Positions 22,883 to 37,200 of a DNA stretch of 64,000 nucleotides are shown one piece after another (position 1 is the stretch's first letter; each line of letters starts with the position of its first letter). This stretch comes from Euonymus europaeus. Taxonomy: Eukaryota > Streptophyta > Magnoliopsida > Celastrales > Celastraceae. The notes under the pieces were generated by a model. It saw nothing but the letters and a program-made list of their open reading frames with translations. It made no database searches and was not told where the DNA came from. A program made the position numbers and the translations under genes. The stretch spans positions 26,223,238 to 26,287,237 of the forward strand of contig OY756960.1 in assembly GCA_963580455.1 (NCBI GenBank). The letters are read 5' to 3'.

Positions 22883-25800
22883 TCATCTAGGACCAGACAG
22901 TTCATCCGGAGGGATGTTCGATGTGGAATCCATGATCCAATTCGCATTTTGGTGGTGGGGATGGGTAAACTCTTGACGAAACATCTCCTCTTTCTGCCAT
23001 TCCTCCCATTTCTCAGCCAAACCATCACCTTCAAGCATTCTTACTACCTCTGACATCTTAGGTCGTTCCATTGGGGAACTTTGCGTGCACAGAAGAGCCA
23101 CCTGGATCAGTTGTTCCACTTCTTCATCGATGTAATTTCCCTGCAGATCAGCATCAACCAGTGTCTCCAATTTCTTATCTTTTAAAAGACCTTTCACCTG
23201 AATCCACAAGCAAGCCAGAGAGGAAAGAAAACACAATTAACAAGCCAGTGTCAAGATTGCTGTAATGTATTTAAGCTAACCTAGAACAGTAAATATTCGA
23301 ATACATAAAGCACAGGGAATTTAGTAACCGTAGGGTAATGAAACGATCAACTGCAGTAAGTCGAGGGCCCAACTTCAAGCACTTGACTTTAGCTAAGAGT
23401 TAGGCGACCTTGAACACTATCAGATCAAAGAGAATCACATACTATGCACTATCAAATACAAGAAGGAGCTAGTTCACTCTCACATGCCATCTAACTCCCA
23501 AATTACAAACTAAGGACCCAAGTGGCTGGAAAATAGTATTAAAAAAAAAACTCTACTGTCCATGTTGGGGCAAGATGTAAGGAGGTGTAGAAGGGAGAGA
23601 GTGTATGGATATACATACCCAATCAAGTAGCATTACATCATCGTCATTTGCCAGCCGTGCAAGATCGAAAGCCCTCTGTCCAGTGATCAGTTCAAGAAGC
23701 ATGACACCATACCCGAAAACATCAGTTTTCTCTGAAGACTTTCCAGTTGAGAGGTACTCGGGGGCGATATGCCCAATTGTGCCACGGACAGCAGTTGTAA
23801 CATGAGTATCTTTGTAGTCCATGAGTTTTGCCAATCCAAAGTCTCCAACTACGGCTTCAAATTCCTCATCCAGTAGTATATTTGCAGCTTTTACATCACG
23901 ATGAATAATCTTGGGGTCACAATGATCATGCAAGTAAGCAAGCCCTCTTGCAGCTCCAAGTGCAATCCGCTTCCGTTCTGGCCAAGCAAGTGGGGCTTGC
24001 GACTCTGGGCGCTCTAAAATAATGCATCGAGTGAACTAAATTAGTAATTGCATCACAGTTACAACAAGCTTTTTCCAGGGGTGCGTCCAATGCAGCCCTA
24101 CCTGTTAGAGGTGCCACATTCTCAAAAAAAAAAACAAATTTAATAACTAAAAAAAAAATTGAGAACATGTACTTGGAAATAAGGATTTGTATTGAACTGC
24201 ATTGAAGAAGAAAATGATTTATTTCTTTGTATTCAAAACTCTCTTTCAAAGTATAAAGCTAAAATCGTAAGGGGTTGACCAGTGGCAACTGGCAACAAAT
24301 ATAGATGCAAAGACAGATTGGAAAAAGACACTGGACTAAGCATGCTTAATTTAGTGAAACAGACAAAAAAAAATACATCAACTGAGTTTATATGCTAGCA
24401 AGCAATACCTCTTAAACATGAAGCTACACTTCCATTTGCCATATAGGGATAGACAAGCAATCGTTCTGTTGGAGTCATGCAAAAGCCACGGAGACGAAGC
24501 AGATTCCGATGCACAGCCATGCTGATCATTTCCACTTCAGTTTGGAACTGCAGCTCCCCACCCTGAGTACGCTCCTCTTTCAATCTCTTTACTGCCACTA
24601 GAGAACCATCAGCTAATCGTCCTTTATAGACTTTACCAAATCCGCCCCTACCCAGAATATTTTTATGGCTAAAAGCGTCAGTTGCAACTTGTAGTTCACG
24701 CAGAGAAAACCTTTTGAGCTGTCCTAGATGGACTTCTGGATCTTCTTCAGCTGCAAAGAAATGCAGATTTTAGATTCCAAACAGAAATCATTTGAGGCCC
24801 TTCTTCCATAAAACACTAACCAGGTACATCAAAGAAATGATCTTGTGGTTTTCTCCGCCGCCAGTAAGCAACTGCAATCGCAGGAGCAGCAAATAGTAGA
24901 GCAGCACCAGCAGCAACTCCCCCAGCAATAGCCCCAGTGGCACTATTACCTGTTGAGGTGACATTTTATGAATAAAAGGAGCCAAATATGACAAGTTTGC
25001 AAATATTTAATATAATTAGGTGTCAATTCAATCAAAATTTCATTTGGTGTCTATGTATTTTAACAGTACTATTTTCTGCTATAAAATTGTTTGCAAGCAA
25101 AGATAATTCGAAGGGAATTAACTTGTTTTCAGGTGATTTTATAATATTATAGGGAACAAAAGAATCTATTCACTTTTATGAGTGGCTTTTCTTTTAACTT
25201 TTTCCAACGTTGCACCAGATGCCGAATATTATTCTACTGGTTATCTTCTGTTACATGGTACGTTGTAACTATCACTGCAGAGTTCAATCCAAGATGAAGA
25301 AAAAACACCTCCAAATCGTAATGTAGTTAGAACTTAAAAGTTGAATTGATTACAATGGTTTGACCGAGACCATTTTGTTTGTGGCTCTAGGCTCTACTGG
25401 ACCACCATTAATAGTTGTTTCTTAAATATGTTTTGCTCAACATTTTTATTTTTTTTGCACATATTGGTTCTAAATTCTGTTTAAAATAAAAACGAATAGG
25501 AGAACAAAAGTAAAACTATCAAGGTATTGGATAGCCACCTAACCCCAATTCCTGTCACCGGAGCTGTTATTGTAACTTCAACCCAAATCAGTGAAATTTC
25601 ATGACAATAAGATGCATGATAGCTACTCTTTACTCTAGGATTCAACTAAATTTCCAAGAACTTGACAACGTGTGAAAGAATTGTAATCATGACACTACCA
25701 TACTTAATAGATTATTCTCCTTTTCCATTCAGAAGAGAGAGTTTTTCTTTTGCATTTTTCTGTCGTTCATATCAAACCATCCTCATCATCAAAGCCTTAA

Positions 25801-28800
25801 TCCTGAACAATGTTATCTGCTCTTCATTAGCTATTTTCAGAATCTAGTTCACAGGTTACAAAAATTAAAACTCTTCAATTTCAAAAGGTATACAAACCGG
25901 TAGATGGAGCTGGGGGATTCGGAACAATCGGAGGAGGGGGAGAAACAGGAGGATTGTTAAGTTTATTATTTTGAAAACTGCGAAAGAAGGAATGCTGCAG
26001 TCAGTAATATAATTTGATAGGTTAGTCCACTAAATGAGCGCAAAAACTATAAACTGCTCGAGGAAAACCTGATGGGAGTAAATAGTGAAAACGAGCCATT
26101 AACTGGGATATCCCCAGTCAGATTGTTGTTTGAAAGATCCCTGCATAGCAATATAAGTTACAGGAAAGATATATACCACACCTGAATGAAACTGTACATT
26201 GAATATCTATTTTGAACTCAAGAGTACTACAGACATCATTCAAACACTTACAGGACTTGCAGCGATGTAACAGTAGTCAACGACATAGGAATGGTTCCAG
26301 TTAGGCTGTTGTTGTTAAGACGCCTGTTTCATTAGAGAGAAACTAAGATTTTCTTGGGACAGAAATTAGACCAAAGATACTACATTCTAGAAAGCCATAA
26401 CTAACACATAATAAAATCAAATGGCTTGAAGTATATTGATCAATATTACACTCTAACATAACCGCGCCACATATCTCTAATTGCAACTTAGTTGTCTAGA
26501 CAAGCGAATTTAGACTCTATTTTGAGTTATAGCCGGTGCATTCGTCCAATCAATAAATAGCCAGTGAATTCTAACTCCTATTATGAAGATAATTAGCGAA
26601 CAGACACAAGTAACATACTCCAGGCACGTTAGTGTCCAGCTTATGATTACAAAGTAGCAATAATTTGACTAGCTTACAACATTAACAACCATGGAGTGAG
26701 AAACCTTGTTCTCTTTTCTGTTGCTGTAATTACTATATTTTAAACTCTGGCCGTCAAATATTGTCAATGGAAACCAAGAGTATACGGAAATTATGAAAGA
26801 TAAAGCACAAACACCATAAGTTCACGGATTAAAAATGCGAGATAAAAGATATGTGTCCATACAGGAACCGAAGTTTCAAAAGCCTGCTCAAGGTCGGTGG
26901 AATTGTACCCGTTAACTTGTTCAAGTAAAGATCCAAGCTCACCAAGTTGGTCAAATTCCCAAGCTCCTCTGGAATTCTTCCACTTATGTTATTGCTATAA
27001 AGTTCCCTGTCATAAAAAGTAAAACATAAGCATTCCACTGTAAAAGCAAAAAAAGTCTACGGGAAGCACATTCTACACCCAAGAAAATATAAGAGGTTTT
27101 AATATAAGAGCTTCCAATTTTTTTAATTCTTCAAAGCCTTTGTCCCCATTCCTGTCCATTCTTGCAATTGATACAATCAGTGCAACGATAGATAAGGGAG
27201 TCGAAGACAGGTTTGTAGAGGGAACTAAACTAGGGCAGGGTGAAGAGCAAGCCATCATCTCTCAATTTTATATGTAGACGATACTTCAATCATGTGTGGT
27301 GCTGACCTAGATCAAGACATTGCTATTACACCCATCTTGTTGGGTTGAGGCAACATTGGTTTGAAGGTGAACCTTGGCAAAAGCAATATCAGCTGTTGGT
27401 CCTGCTTTCAGAATTGATGCCCTCGCTGGTTCTCTAGGGTGCGAAATCACATTTACCTGGCCAGTATCTTGGTCTTCTACTCTGATTTATCTATCAGGAT
27501 TATTCAAGGAGTTCTAAGAGCACATCAAATTGTTTAACTTTGAGTCAAATTCTAACTTTTCCTCATATTAGGCACTTTTCTACTTTTCTTTGACAGTTAT
27601 GTTGACATATCATAGATCCAACTGTATATGAATTATGAAATCATTTTAGAGGAGCAATACTAGTTCAAATGGTCAAGCTCCTCAATGCCCTGCACAAGGG
27701 TAGGTATTAAGGGAGCAAAAAGGAATCTAGTTTTCTATCGATTTAAGATTATTAACAGAGTTTCTGTAAATAACAAAGATTTAAAAAAATCATTAAAATC
27801 AATCAGCACCCTATTATCAAAACCCTGTCACTGCAGCTTGTAACACTGCAAGCAAATTGTCACTTAAAAGAACGCATATTGTTAGAACTCATTGTATATG
27901 AACTTGCTCTTAGAAACTTCATGAACTTGCCAAGGGAAGGCTCAATACAGGTACTAGGAATATAATAAGAATCTTGTCCGTGTGCTATAATTAGCTAAAA
28001 AAACTGCAAGAAAGGAATATCCAATACCTCAGAAGTAACAAGCATTATCCAATCAGAACCACAAAAACTACAACGAAAAGCCTCAGCACATAAAGAACTT
28101 ACAAGTACTGCAAATTAGGAAGCTGACCAAGCTGCAAAACCAACTGCCCAGATAGATTTGCATTTCCCAGATCACTAAGTGAACAAACATGGCAACACAA
28201 CGATATCACGCTTAGTAAAACTAATAACAGAAGGCATAATTAGTTCAAAACAGCAAGTGAGAAAGCTTACACTCGTGTGACACTATTTTCATTGTTGCAT
28301 GTGACATGAAACCAAGTGCAGGGATTAACAAGGGTAGCATCCCAACTCTGTAGAATGTTGTTAGGATCAACCAAATTGGTTTTTAATGCATTCAATGCAT
28401 CGCCTGCATCACATGGCATAAGACATTCATCACAAATCATCAATAACATCGTACAACATAATTTTTCCGCATAAAGTGCCATGTTCACGAAACTTCTCAA
28501 ATTCAAGTCCTTTAAATGAGGCCACTTAATGGAGATCAACATTAGGCCAAGAATCTCTAAGAAAGTCATAAAATCAGATATGCCACCATACTTACAAGCT
28601 CCACTTAAAGTTAGAAATCTAAATTTGCCCTTAATATTTCCATATTGGGAACTAAAAGTAAATTCTAAAATTCATAACTAAATAGATCTTCATAATCATA
28701 AATTTGAGTCCCCCAACAATAACAAGAAAAACAGTCCACAAACGCTTATATACCACAGTCAACGCCAAAAGAAAAAAGAGAGAGATTGAATCAAAGAAGT

Positions 28801-28913
28801 GAAAACTCGTACACACCTTCAGTATTAGCAGCGACTCTCAAAAGAATCAATTGAAATAGCAACACTGAGCAGAAGAAAGTCGATCCTGAGATCACCGTTA
28901 CCGCTCGCTCCAT
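22883..28913 (-). CDS. SERK3: SERK-family LRR receptor kinase, SERK3/BAK1 clade (co-receptor)
   Basis: Eleven minus-strand exons: 28817-28913, 28271-28403, 28103-28174, 26863-27006, 26252-26323, 26069-26140, 25898-25977, 24821-24949, 24409-24750, 23619-24013 and 22883-23197. They encode 616 residues; BAK1 has 615. The order is a signal peptide, LRR N-terminal cap ([16 protein letters not shown]), five LRRs encoded in 72/144-nt exons, a Ser-Pro-Pro linker ([19 protein letters not shown]), a membrane helix ([20 protein letters not shown]), and a kinase with glycine loop [11 protein letters not shown], Lys321, [11 protein letters not shown] with Asp420, and DFGLA. The tail ends in SGPR. SERKs are shape-complementary co-receptors for brassinosteroid (BRI1) and immune (FLS2) receptors. 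The Cys-free linker and the tail place it with BAK1/SERK4 rather than SERK1/2. Intron 3 contains a LINE fragment. Confidence 0.96.
27137..27480 (+). mobile_element. Degenerate LINE-1 reverse transcriptase fragment, antisense in a SERK intron
   Basis: On the plus strand, frames broken by stops and shifts read in order [37 protein letters not shown], then [15 protein letters not shown] (YxDD-type active site), then [23 protein letters not shown] and LPGQYLGL. This order matches plant LINE reverse transcriptases (PLSPFLF..., FADDT, GLKxNxxKS, LGC, YLGLPLG). It is clearly dead. It lies in the intron between LRR exons 3 and 4, opposite to the host gene. Confidence 0.8.
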
Positions 28914-29751
28914 GGTTAGCTAAAACCTCAATATTTACTCCATACCATCAAAATTCCAACGTTCCATCATCCGCTAGAACCCTGATTTCCTCTTCATATG
29001 ATCAAATTTCGAGCACTTTTCAACAGCGTTGACTCGAAAGGAATCCAAACCCGCTTGTCGCTGCTGAGAAAATGCAGAGAGAGAAGAATACACGAAATTG
29101 GCTCAGTCAAATTGGCATCCGAGTACCCCCGAACAGGTTTTCAACATTTTTTAATTTTAATTTTATTAGGGTTTTTGTTTTTAAGGAAATGAATATTTAA
29201 GCCTAAGGAGTAGGTATTATTTTTCTGAAGAAAAGAAAGGTAAAATACACGTTGGGAAGGTCAAAGATGCACGCACGAGCGAGGGGGATCGTGGGGCCCA
29301 CACTCCCGCCCGCCTAACAGAGAAACCGCACCCGTCAGTCAAGTCAGTGACACTTGTTAAAGTCAACTACTTTTGGGGAAAGATTAGAAAATTGCTTCTA
29401 GTTTTTTTTTCTGAACAAATGGGCTTGGGCTTCTTCAAATAGTGATAGCTCAGCCCAACTTATAGTGGATTTACTCAAGTTCAGTCACTGGGCTTGCGCT
29501 TGGACTTGGGCTTCTTCTGTAAGTGTCTACTATTTAAGGGTACATGGTTGCTAATTCCTTTAAATAGGCAGTGATTAAATATGTCTAATATTGGAAAAAT
29601 ATTCATTTACTATGACAATTAAGGAAGCTATCTCTACTTTTCCATTTTTGTGCACCCAAAGAAAAGGAAGAAATATGGTTGTAATTAAAGACAACCTAAA
29701 TATTAAAACAAAACAACACAACAATTCTGTAAACCCAATAGAAACCAATCA
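28914..29751. other. Divergent intergenic region between SERK3-like and laccase genes
   Basis: This contains the leader and promoter of the minus-strand receptor kinase and of the plus-strand laccase. The area around 29270-29340 is locally GC-richer. No gene is seen. Confidence 0.6.
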
Positions 29752-29879
29752 ATGAAAATGTTCTTACAGGAAAAATCTGTGATTTTAGGTCTTTTTCTCT
29801 TTTTTGCATCTCTCTGTCACCCAATGGAGGGGAAAACCCATCACCATAAGTTTGTGGTATATATGTTCATCTCTCTCTT

Positions 29880-29913
<34 letters not shown>

Positions 29914-32361
29914 CATATAGATATATACACAGTAATTATGGTGTTAAAAATTGTTTCAGGTGAGATCATCTTCATACACCAGACTGTGCAGCACAAAGAA
30001 GATTTTGACTGTGAATGGGAAGTTCCCAGGCCCAACCTTGAAAGCTTACAGAGGGGATGAATTGATTATAAGGGTCTGCAATAAGGCAAATTATAACATC
30101 ACAATCCATTGGTATGTTTTAAATTTATCGGTTTCTCCCCACACTTTTATTTTTAAACCAAACAAGCCCTTAGGTCCTCCTTTTTGTTAGTATTTTATAC
30201 TCTTTTATAAATTATATATACAGGCATGGAGTGAGGCAAGCGAGGAATCCATGGGCCGATGGGCCTGAGTACATCACACAATGTCCAATCCAACCTGGAA
30301 AAGAGTATACCTATAGAGTGAGATTGATAACTGAGGAAGGGACTGTTTGGTGGCATGCACATAATGGATGGGCTAGAGCAACAGTTCATGGGGCATTCAT
30401 TATTTATCCCAAACAAGGATCTCACTATCCATTCCCAAATCCTCATGAAGAAGTCTCAATTGTACTAGGTAAGGGTACAATTTTATTGATAATGTGTTTA
30501 GATGATAATTTCATTTATTAGATTACACATGACAATGTACATAATTAATCCAAAATTAGCATAATCTTTTTTTCCCCACACATATAGGAGAGTGGTGGAA
30601 GGAAAATGTCATGGAAATACCTGGAAATGCAAATAAAACTGGCGGAGAACCGATTCTTTCCGATGCATACACTATGAACGGGCAACCAGGTTATTTATAT
30701 TCGTGCTCTAAAGAAGGTACATTTACAAATAAACAGTCTCAATTTATAAATTAAAACAATTGTCATCACCTTATACACTCATGTGTTCGGGGTTTGTTGT
30801 AGTTTTTATTATAATCGACCTCGTTGTAGCCTCTTTCGGATCCAAGTTTTTTTTTAAATCATAAATGTGTAGTATTCGATCTAATGAATCTAAATATATT
30901 TTTTGTTTGAAATAAAAATTAAATTCATCGCAATTGACACGTCGAATATTCTAAGTTTATATTTTAAAGATTAATGCTTTCTTCCCCCAAATTCTCCTTC
31001 TGGTTTTGCAGATACTTTCAAATTCACGGTGAATCATGGCAAAACATACCTTCTTCGAATCATTAACTCAATTATGGATGAAGATGTATTCTTTGGCATT
31101 GCAAACCACAAAATGACACTCGTAGGAAAAGATGGGATATACATGAAGCCATTCAAAACAGATTTCATAATGATCACACCAGGCCAATCTATGGATCTCT
31201 TATTAGAAGCAGACCAAACTCCTAGTCACTATTTCATGGCTGCCAAAGCTTACTCCAGCGCGATTGGTTCCGGTTTCGACAACACAACAGCAACAGCAAT
31301 ACTAGAATACCATGGCACCAACCATACTCAACCTACTCCAATTCTTCCACTCCTTCCTCCATATAACAGAACAGAAGCTTCAACTGATTTCACTAAGCAA
31401 TTCAGAAGCCTCGTAGCCAAAAACCGTCCGATCCAAGTCCCTCGAAAAATCGACACTCGATTATTCTTCACTATATCCGTCAATCTACTTAATTGTAGTA
31501 CCAATAAACCCTGCACCGGTCCATTTGGTAAAAGGTTTGCTGCCAGTTTAAACAACATTAGCTTCGTGACACCATCGATCGATATTCTTCAAGCCTATTA
31601 CTATGGCGTTAAGGGTGTTTTCGAGAACGATTTTCCAGTTAATCCTCCTAATGGATTCAATTACACCGGCGATGATCTCCCGGAGAACCTGTTGACACCT
31701 GATTTTGGTACTAAAGTGGTGGTTTTGGAGTATAATACTAGTGTTGAGTTGATATTGCAGGGGACTAATGTGTTGGCTAGTGACAACCATCCTATACATT
31801 TACATGGTTATAGCTTCTATGTTGTTGGTTGGGGTTTTGGGAATTTTGATCCAGAGAAGGACCCTAAAAGGTATAATCTTGTTGATCCACCTGGAGAGAC
31901 AACTGTTGGAGTCCCAAAGAATGGTTGGGTTGCTGTCAGGTTCACGGCAGATAATCCAGGTGAGCTCTCTCTATTTACTTGATTAATTGACTTATTTTTC
32001 AAGTTTGAATGTGAGGGGAATTTTAGCTTAATTTTGGTGAATCTAAATGGGATCAAACCGTATGAATTCGAATGATTTTGAGTTTGAATTTCATACTAAG
32101 AGCATAATACTCTTGTGTCCACATGCCGGACTTTGACAGCCCCAATTTAAGGTTTCTATTGAATGTCTAAATGACAAATTTATATGGTATCGTTATTTAT
32201 GTATATGATTGTTTATGTGTAAATATGTAGGTGTATGGCTACTTCATTGTCACATAGAGCGGCATGCGGTGTGGGGGATGAATATGGTGTTCGTAGTGAA
32301 AGATGGTGTTGCTCCAAATACTCACATCCTTCCACCTCCTCGTGACTTAACCAAATGTTAA
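29752..32361 (+). CDS. Laccase (secreted multicopper oxidase)
   Basis: Six exons, 29752-29856, 29960-30111, 30224-30468, 30588-30716, 31012-31959 and 32231-32361, give 569 residues, the usual laccase size. A signal peptide (FLQEKSVILGLFLFFASLC) precedes three cupredoxin domains. All four copper motifs are present: HWHG around residues 85-88 (split by intron 2), WWHAHNGWARATVHG, HPIHLHGYSFYVVG, and HCHIERHAVWGM with Cys533 and axial Met543. Laccases oxidise monolignols and other phenolics in the cell wall using oxygen. The HCHIERH motif and, from memory, map position beside CD2BP2 and a beta-xylosidase gene suggest the LAC7/14/15 side of the family, but I do not assign a symbol. A second in-frame ATG lies at 29758. 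Several N-glycosylation sites (for example NTTA, NNIS, NYTG) fit secretion. Confidence 0.95.
29870..29913. repeat. Compound microsatellite (CT)n(TA)n
   Basis: A run of CT units followed by TA units fills the middle of the first laccase intron. Confidence 0.85.
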
Positions 32362-34135
32362 TGGCCGTGTAATATTTGAAGGAAAATTCATTGGTTTCTT
32401 TCTCCTTATCAATGAACAGAATCGCACTATGTTTCACAATGCTTCGAGCCTTTACAATAATTACTAGTAGTGGTAATCGATCCACAGCAGGAACACCATT
32501 TTGATTCTTTAGTGAAAATTATTGAAGGAAATGTTTCTTCTTTTGTTAGATTTGCATGAGAGTCTAGTGTAGACTGTAGAGACAACTGCTCTATCAAACC
32601 CCCTACCTGAGCCGGACGAGTAAAGTCCATCATGGGTGATCTAAGTCCAAATTCCAACAGGCCAGGCCTCGTACAATCCAGCCCATAAAGTTTGGCTTAT
32701 TTAAATGAGTTTTTTTTTTTTTTTTAATGTTGTTAGACGTTAGAACAGTTATAAGAGTTTAATTGTCAATCGAACCAGTTAACTTTTTCTGTTGAGTGGT
32801 AAAGTAACAAATTATAAGATTGTATCGAAATGAGAGGTGTTGAGTTCAAACCTTAACTTCGACAAATTTAATTGCCTACAAATTAATCAGACCAAAAAAA
32901 TGTTCAATCAAACAACCAACAATATTTTCTCAACGTTAAAACTTACAAAAAAAATTATCGCATTAAAATTCAACTTTTTTTAACAAGTTTAAGGTTGTAA
33001 AACCAGCTGGTTACCAAACATAGACTTTTTTGAGTTTCGGGGGCATAATGTTATCTACCTATATATTCTATTGGAAATAAGAACCCTAAAATTAAAAAGG
33101 TGACTGGATAACCACTATAAATTAAATATTGGGTTCAAATGGATGATGTAATATATGTTTCCGCAGGTTTCATATGAGAAATAATTACATTTTGAGTGGG
33201 CGAACCTAAAAGGTAGTATCTTTTATTATGTTTATATACATCCATACATATATATATGTGTGTGTCATACTCATATAATATATGCTTTGTTTTCATGGGC
33301 CATATACTCTCATAGCCCCTTTTCCATAACAAACTTCCCAATAGAGACCAACCAGATCTCATTAGTATGTTGGAATTAAGTCTTCCTTTTCTGACAGATT
33401 TTGTCGCCTAATTATTCTTCTCTCCCACTAATTTTTTTGGCATTGTGTAAAATCTTGGATGTCTGGATCGAGTCACTCTACCGAAACACCCTAATAAGGT
33501 GAGGAGTTCAAAATTTAGGTACTTGACAGTAGTTTAAAAAAGGTATATACTAATAATGGTGACAGAGAGCAGTGGATCCTGTAAATCACAGATGGGATAT
33601 ATTAAACTGGGTGGGTTATGTTTGGATAAACCAATAACGTACACAAGGTGGCTGAGACGTTCTGAATCTTTGTCCACTGCATTTATGCAACGTGAGTAAC
33701 AGCTAGCTCTGGACAAATTGTCAATCACGTGTTCATGGATTGTTTATGGACTCTTGGCTTCTTCCTCCCATAAAGATATATATATATATACTACACTCGT
33801 GAGAAAATGCACTTTTTCCCCAACATACTAGTTACAATTATATCTTATGAAACATCCAAATAACTGCGAATCTTCTTGCATAATGGCTGGTGTTGAAAAT
33901 TAGGGTTTATTGTAAAGAAAATCGACCCAAAATCATGTGATGAATTCACATTGAGAGTGGGTGTGAAAGAAGCAAGAATTCATGATTGGGTTCGCAGAAG
34001 TCTAATGATTGGGTTAATGAACCACAACCACCACATGGAGTTTAGCTAAACCTGCCGTCCATGCTCAGTTTAATTTATTCACACCCTGACCCGCCCTACT
34101 TGTTGCTAATCCAATCCCATGATAACATAATTGTC

Positions 34136-34207
34136 CATTTTAGGTTCCAATCCAAAAGCAAAATCCGTCCACATTTTAGGTTCCAATCCAAAAACAAAAT
34201 CCGTCCA
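34136..34207. repeat. Tandem duplication, two 36-bp units
   Basis: The unit, beginning CATTTTAGGTTCCAATCCAA, occurs twice with a 36-bp period and one visible base difference (G/A in the A-rich part). Confidence 0.85.
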
Positions 34208-37200
34208 CGCATACCCTACTCTAGATAAGTCATCAATCTATCAATCCCAGCAGAGAATCAAACTCGAGATTGTTGAATTTCCGAGACCGGGCTCACGTTA
34301 AATGAGCCTAAAATTGACTTTTGGACACGGATGGATGAGTTGTTCATTATTAATAAAAGTTTAAACTTATGAGTTGGGTCTATCTAATTTTTTTTTATAA
34401 AATCACTCTCTTACACTCTGTTTTTTTTGTTTTTTTTTTATTTTAATAATGTAGGACTTGGATGGGTGTATGTAGGTAGTGTGCTTGATCCAACAAAGAC
34501 CATTCGATTTGCCGACATAATCGCAAACTTTCCCTAATCACTCAGACAACTCCATGCGACTACAATGTATAATTAACCATATAGGAATATAGAATAAGAA
34601 AAATATATATAGAAAATAACATTGTATATATATTCTGAAATTAATGAAAACAATTAATGTATACATATAGACATGGAATAACGTAGAGGTTGTTTGTTAT
34701 ATAAATGTGCTTGACAGGTACATGGCAGTGACTTATAAACAATAACGTTCCTTTTACGAATATTAATTGATATTGAATCAACTTTAATTGGAAGAAAAGG
34801 GTTGCTGTCGTTAAGTAACAAATGGGATGCACCAGCTTTCACGGTTTCACCCAACTTAAAGTTTTGAATAAGACAACCTCTACAGACACTATACACGAAC
34901 GTCTGTCATCAACCGACGACCGTGTATACATACACGTACAATATAATATGTATATGTCAAGTACTCATTAGAACATTCTTATTTTGGCTAAAATAGGAAC
35001 CTTACAAGAAGCTATTGAATCTAACTAAATGGCTTTGGATCAAACCCTAAACTCAATCCTAAAAATTAAATATTAAATTTAAGATTAAACTTAACCCTGA
35101 AAATTAAATCCTAATTCTTTTTAAAACCCTTTTCTTTTTTTGATACGAGGAAATCATCGGTCCAATATGCCACATCGTGACAGTTGAATCAAATTCGTCA
35201 AACCCCGAGCCACGTGGAAGACCCGGCAACTCCCGTGTTTTAAAACCCTATTCACTAACCCCTAAACTAAGTTTAAAATGTGTGATTAGGCATACAATAT
35301 CATATTTGATTCCCACCGGAGGATTAGTCTCATGACTAACCTAAAACATGCGTTGATAGAGAGTGATGTTTTTGTGTGTGTGTGTTTTAATATAATTTTA
35401 TGCTTTTTGGCTCCATTAATTCTAAAGTATTTGAAGATTAGTTTACACAGTAACAGCTGGAACACTACCTTGTTGGTGCAACAGTAGCTATACGTAGCTA
35501 GGGTTTGGGAATGTGGTGGTCCTAATTCAACATTTTGTGAATGGACTAATAGTATTAATGCTATAGTGATTGGAAGGTAGGCCTAACCATGCATAATTCA
35601 TATAAGATTGATCATGATTCCATTATTATAGATCAAGCCTTCATTAATGATTATAATTTTGGGATTCCAATGAAATGTGTACGTGTTGCGAAGTGGAATA
35701 ATTATTAATTAAATTATATGATAATAGATATTGAGATTGGGATTGGGAGTGGTTGTATAAATATATACATACATATATATGTGTGCGTTGAGATTGGTAT
35801 TACAAAAAAAATTGACCATTCAACAACCTCTAGCTATAATGTTGGAATCAATAGAAAACTAGTAGTTAATGTAGACCTTTTGGAATCATTAATGGGTGGT
35901 TTGCATAATTTAGTGACTATATATATACCCAAACCCTACACGCATATGCCCTATGTATTCAAGGTCCATTCATATACTACTCCAAATAAATGATGATTGT
36001 AGCAGTTAATCTACCAACATAAATCATTCTCACCATTTCATTCATTGATCATATCCCATATCCCTTATAGTTTAGACATTAACGTCAATTAATATTTATA
36101 ATAATAAAAAATTATGACGGACACTATTCAAACCCCAATCAACTGTCAAAGATGAATGAGTTGACTGAGAATGAATTATTCGAATTTGACACTCATTACG
36201 AATAACTCCGAGATACACCTTGAGGAGTGCAGCACCTAGCGAATCCTTGCAGCTCGGATCGATCGGCTAATTTAGTTTTGCCTGATCTTATATCTGTCGA
36301 ACACTTAAACTTAAACTGCGAAGTAGCTAATTAGTGATAGGAAAAAGAATACTCCGTGGCTTGCAGTGTTCATGTGGCGTGCGGTGGACCTTGATTTGCG
36401 CAGATCGTGACACAATGCCTGCCCTACATGATGAGAAAGAGTTGGTACGTTATTTATCCTTAATGTAAGTCATGTTACAAGTATAAAGCAACAACTAATA
36501 CCGACAAAGAAAAAGGGTGATCTTGGGTGGTTGTTAATTGCCTTCACTTTCACATAATCTGCCAACCCCTTTTAATTTTCCTTTTTGTTTTTTTCCCTTT
36601 TTGTGGGACCAATTTTGTTTCGTACCCCCACTAAACACCCATTTGTAATATACCTATTTACGTGCGAAATTTGTTATTAATTCATTCATCTTGATGACGT
36701 ACAAATCTTGCACGGATAATTTTGCGACATATAAGGTGGTCAGAACTTGCTTATTTGGATGTTGCTAGTGCTGAGATTTGTTTCTCCACAAGATGAGCAA
36801 ACATAAATTAAGAGATTTCACGAGATGTGTTCTCATTCTCGCACGTTCACGATAGATAAATCTCTCAAAGATAAGTTAAGATTGTATGATGTTAACATGA
36901 CGGGTGGAATTAGATTCATCTCCCAATTCCCTCAACTCTTTTGGATTGGTGATATAAATGTAGTATATAATTATATATAAATGTACGTGTTTGTCTTACA
37001 GTTATATACTTATATATATAGGTACGTAGATATATAGCGAAGGTACAAGTAGGCAACGGATGATTCAGTGTTACCACGCAAGTTGCAATGTAAATCAATC
37101 CATATAGACAAATGGATATCAAACCCAAAACTCAGTATGTGATTCACATGTCTCGGCAACCCGTGCCTTCCCCTTGTGACTGACTTACCTGCATCGTACA

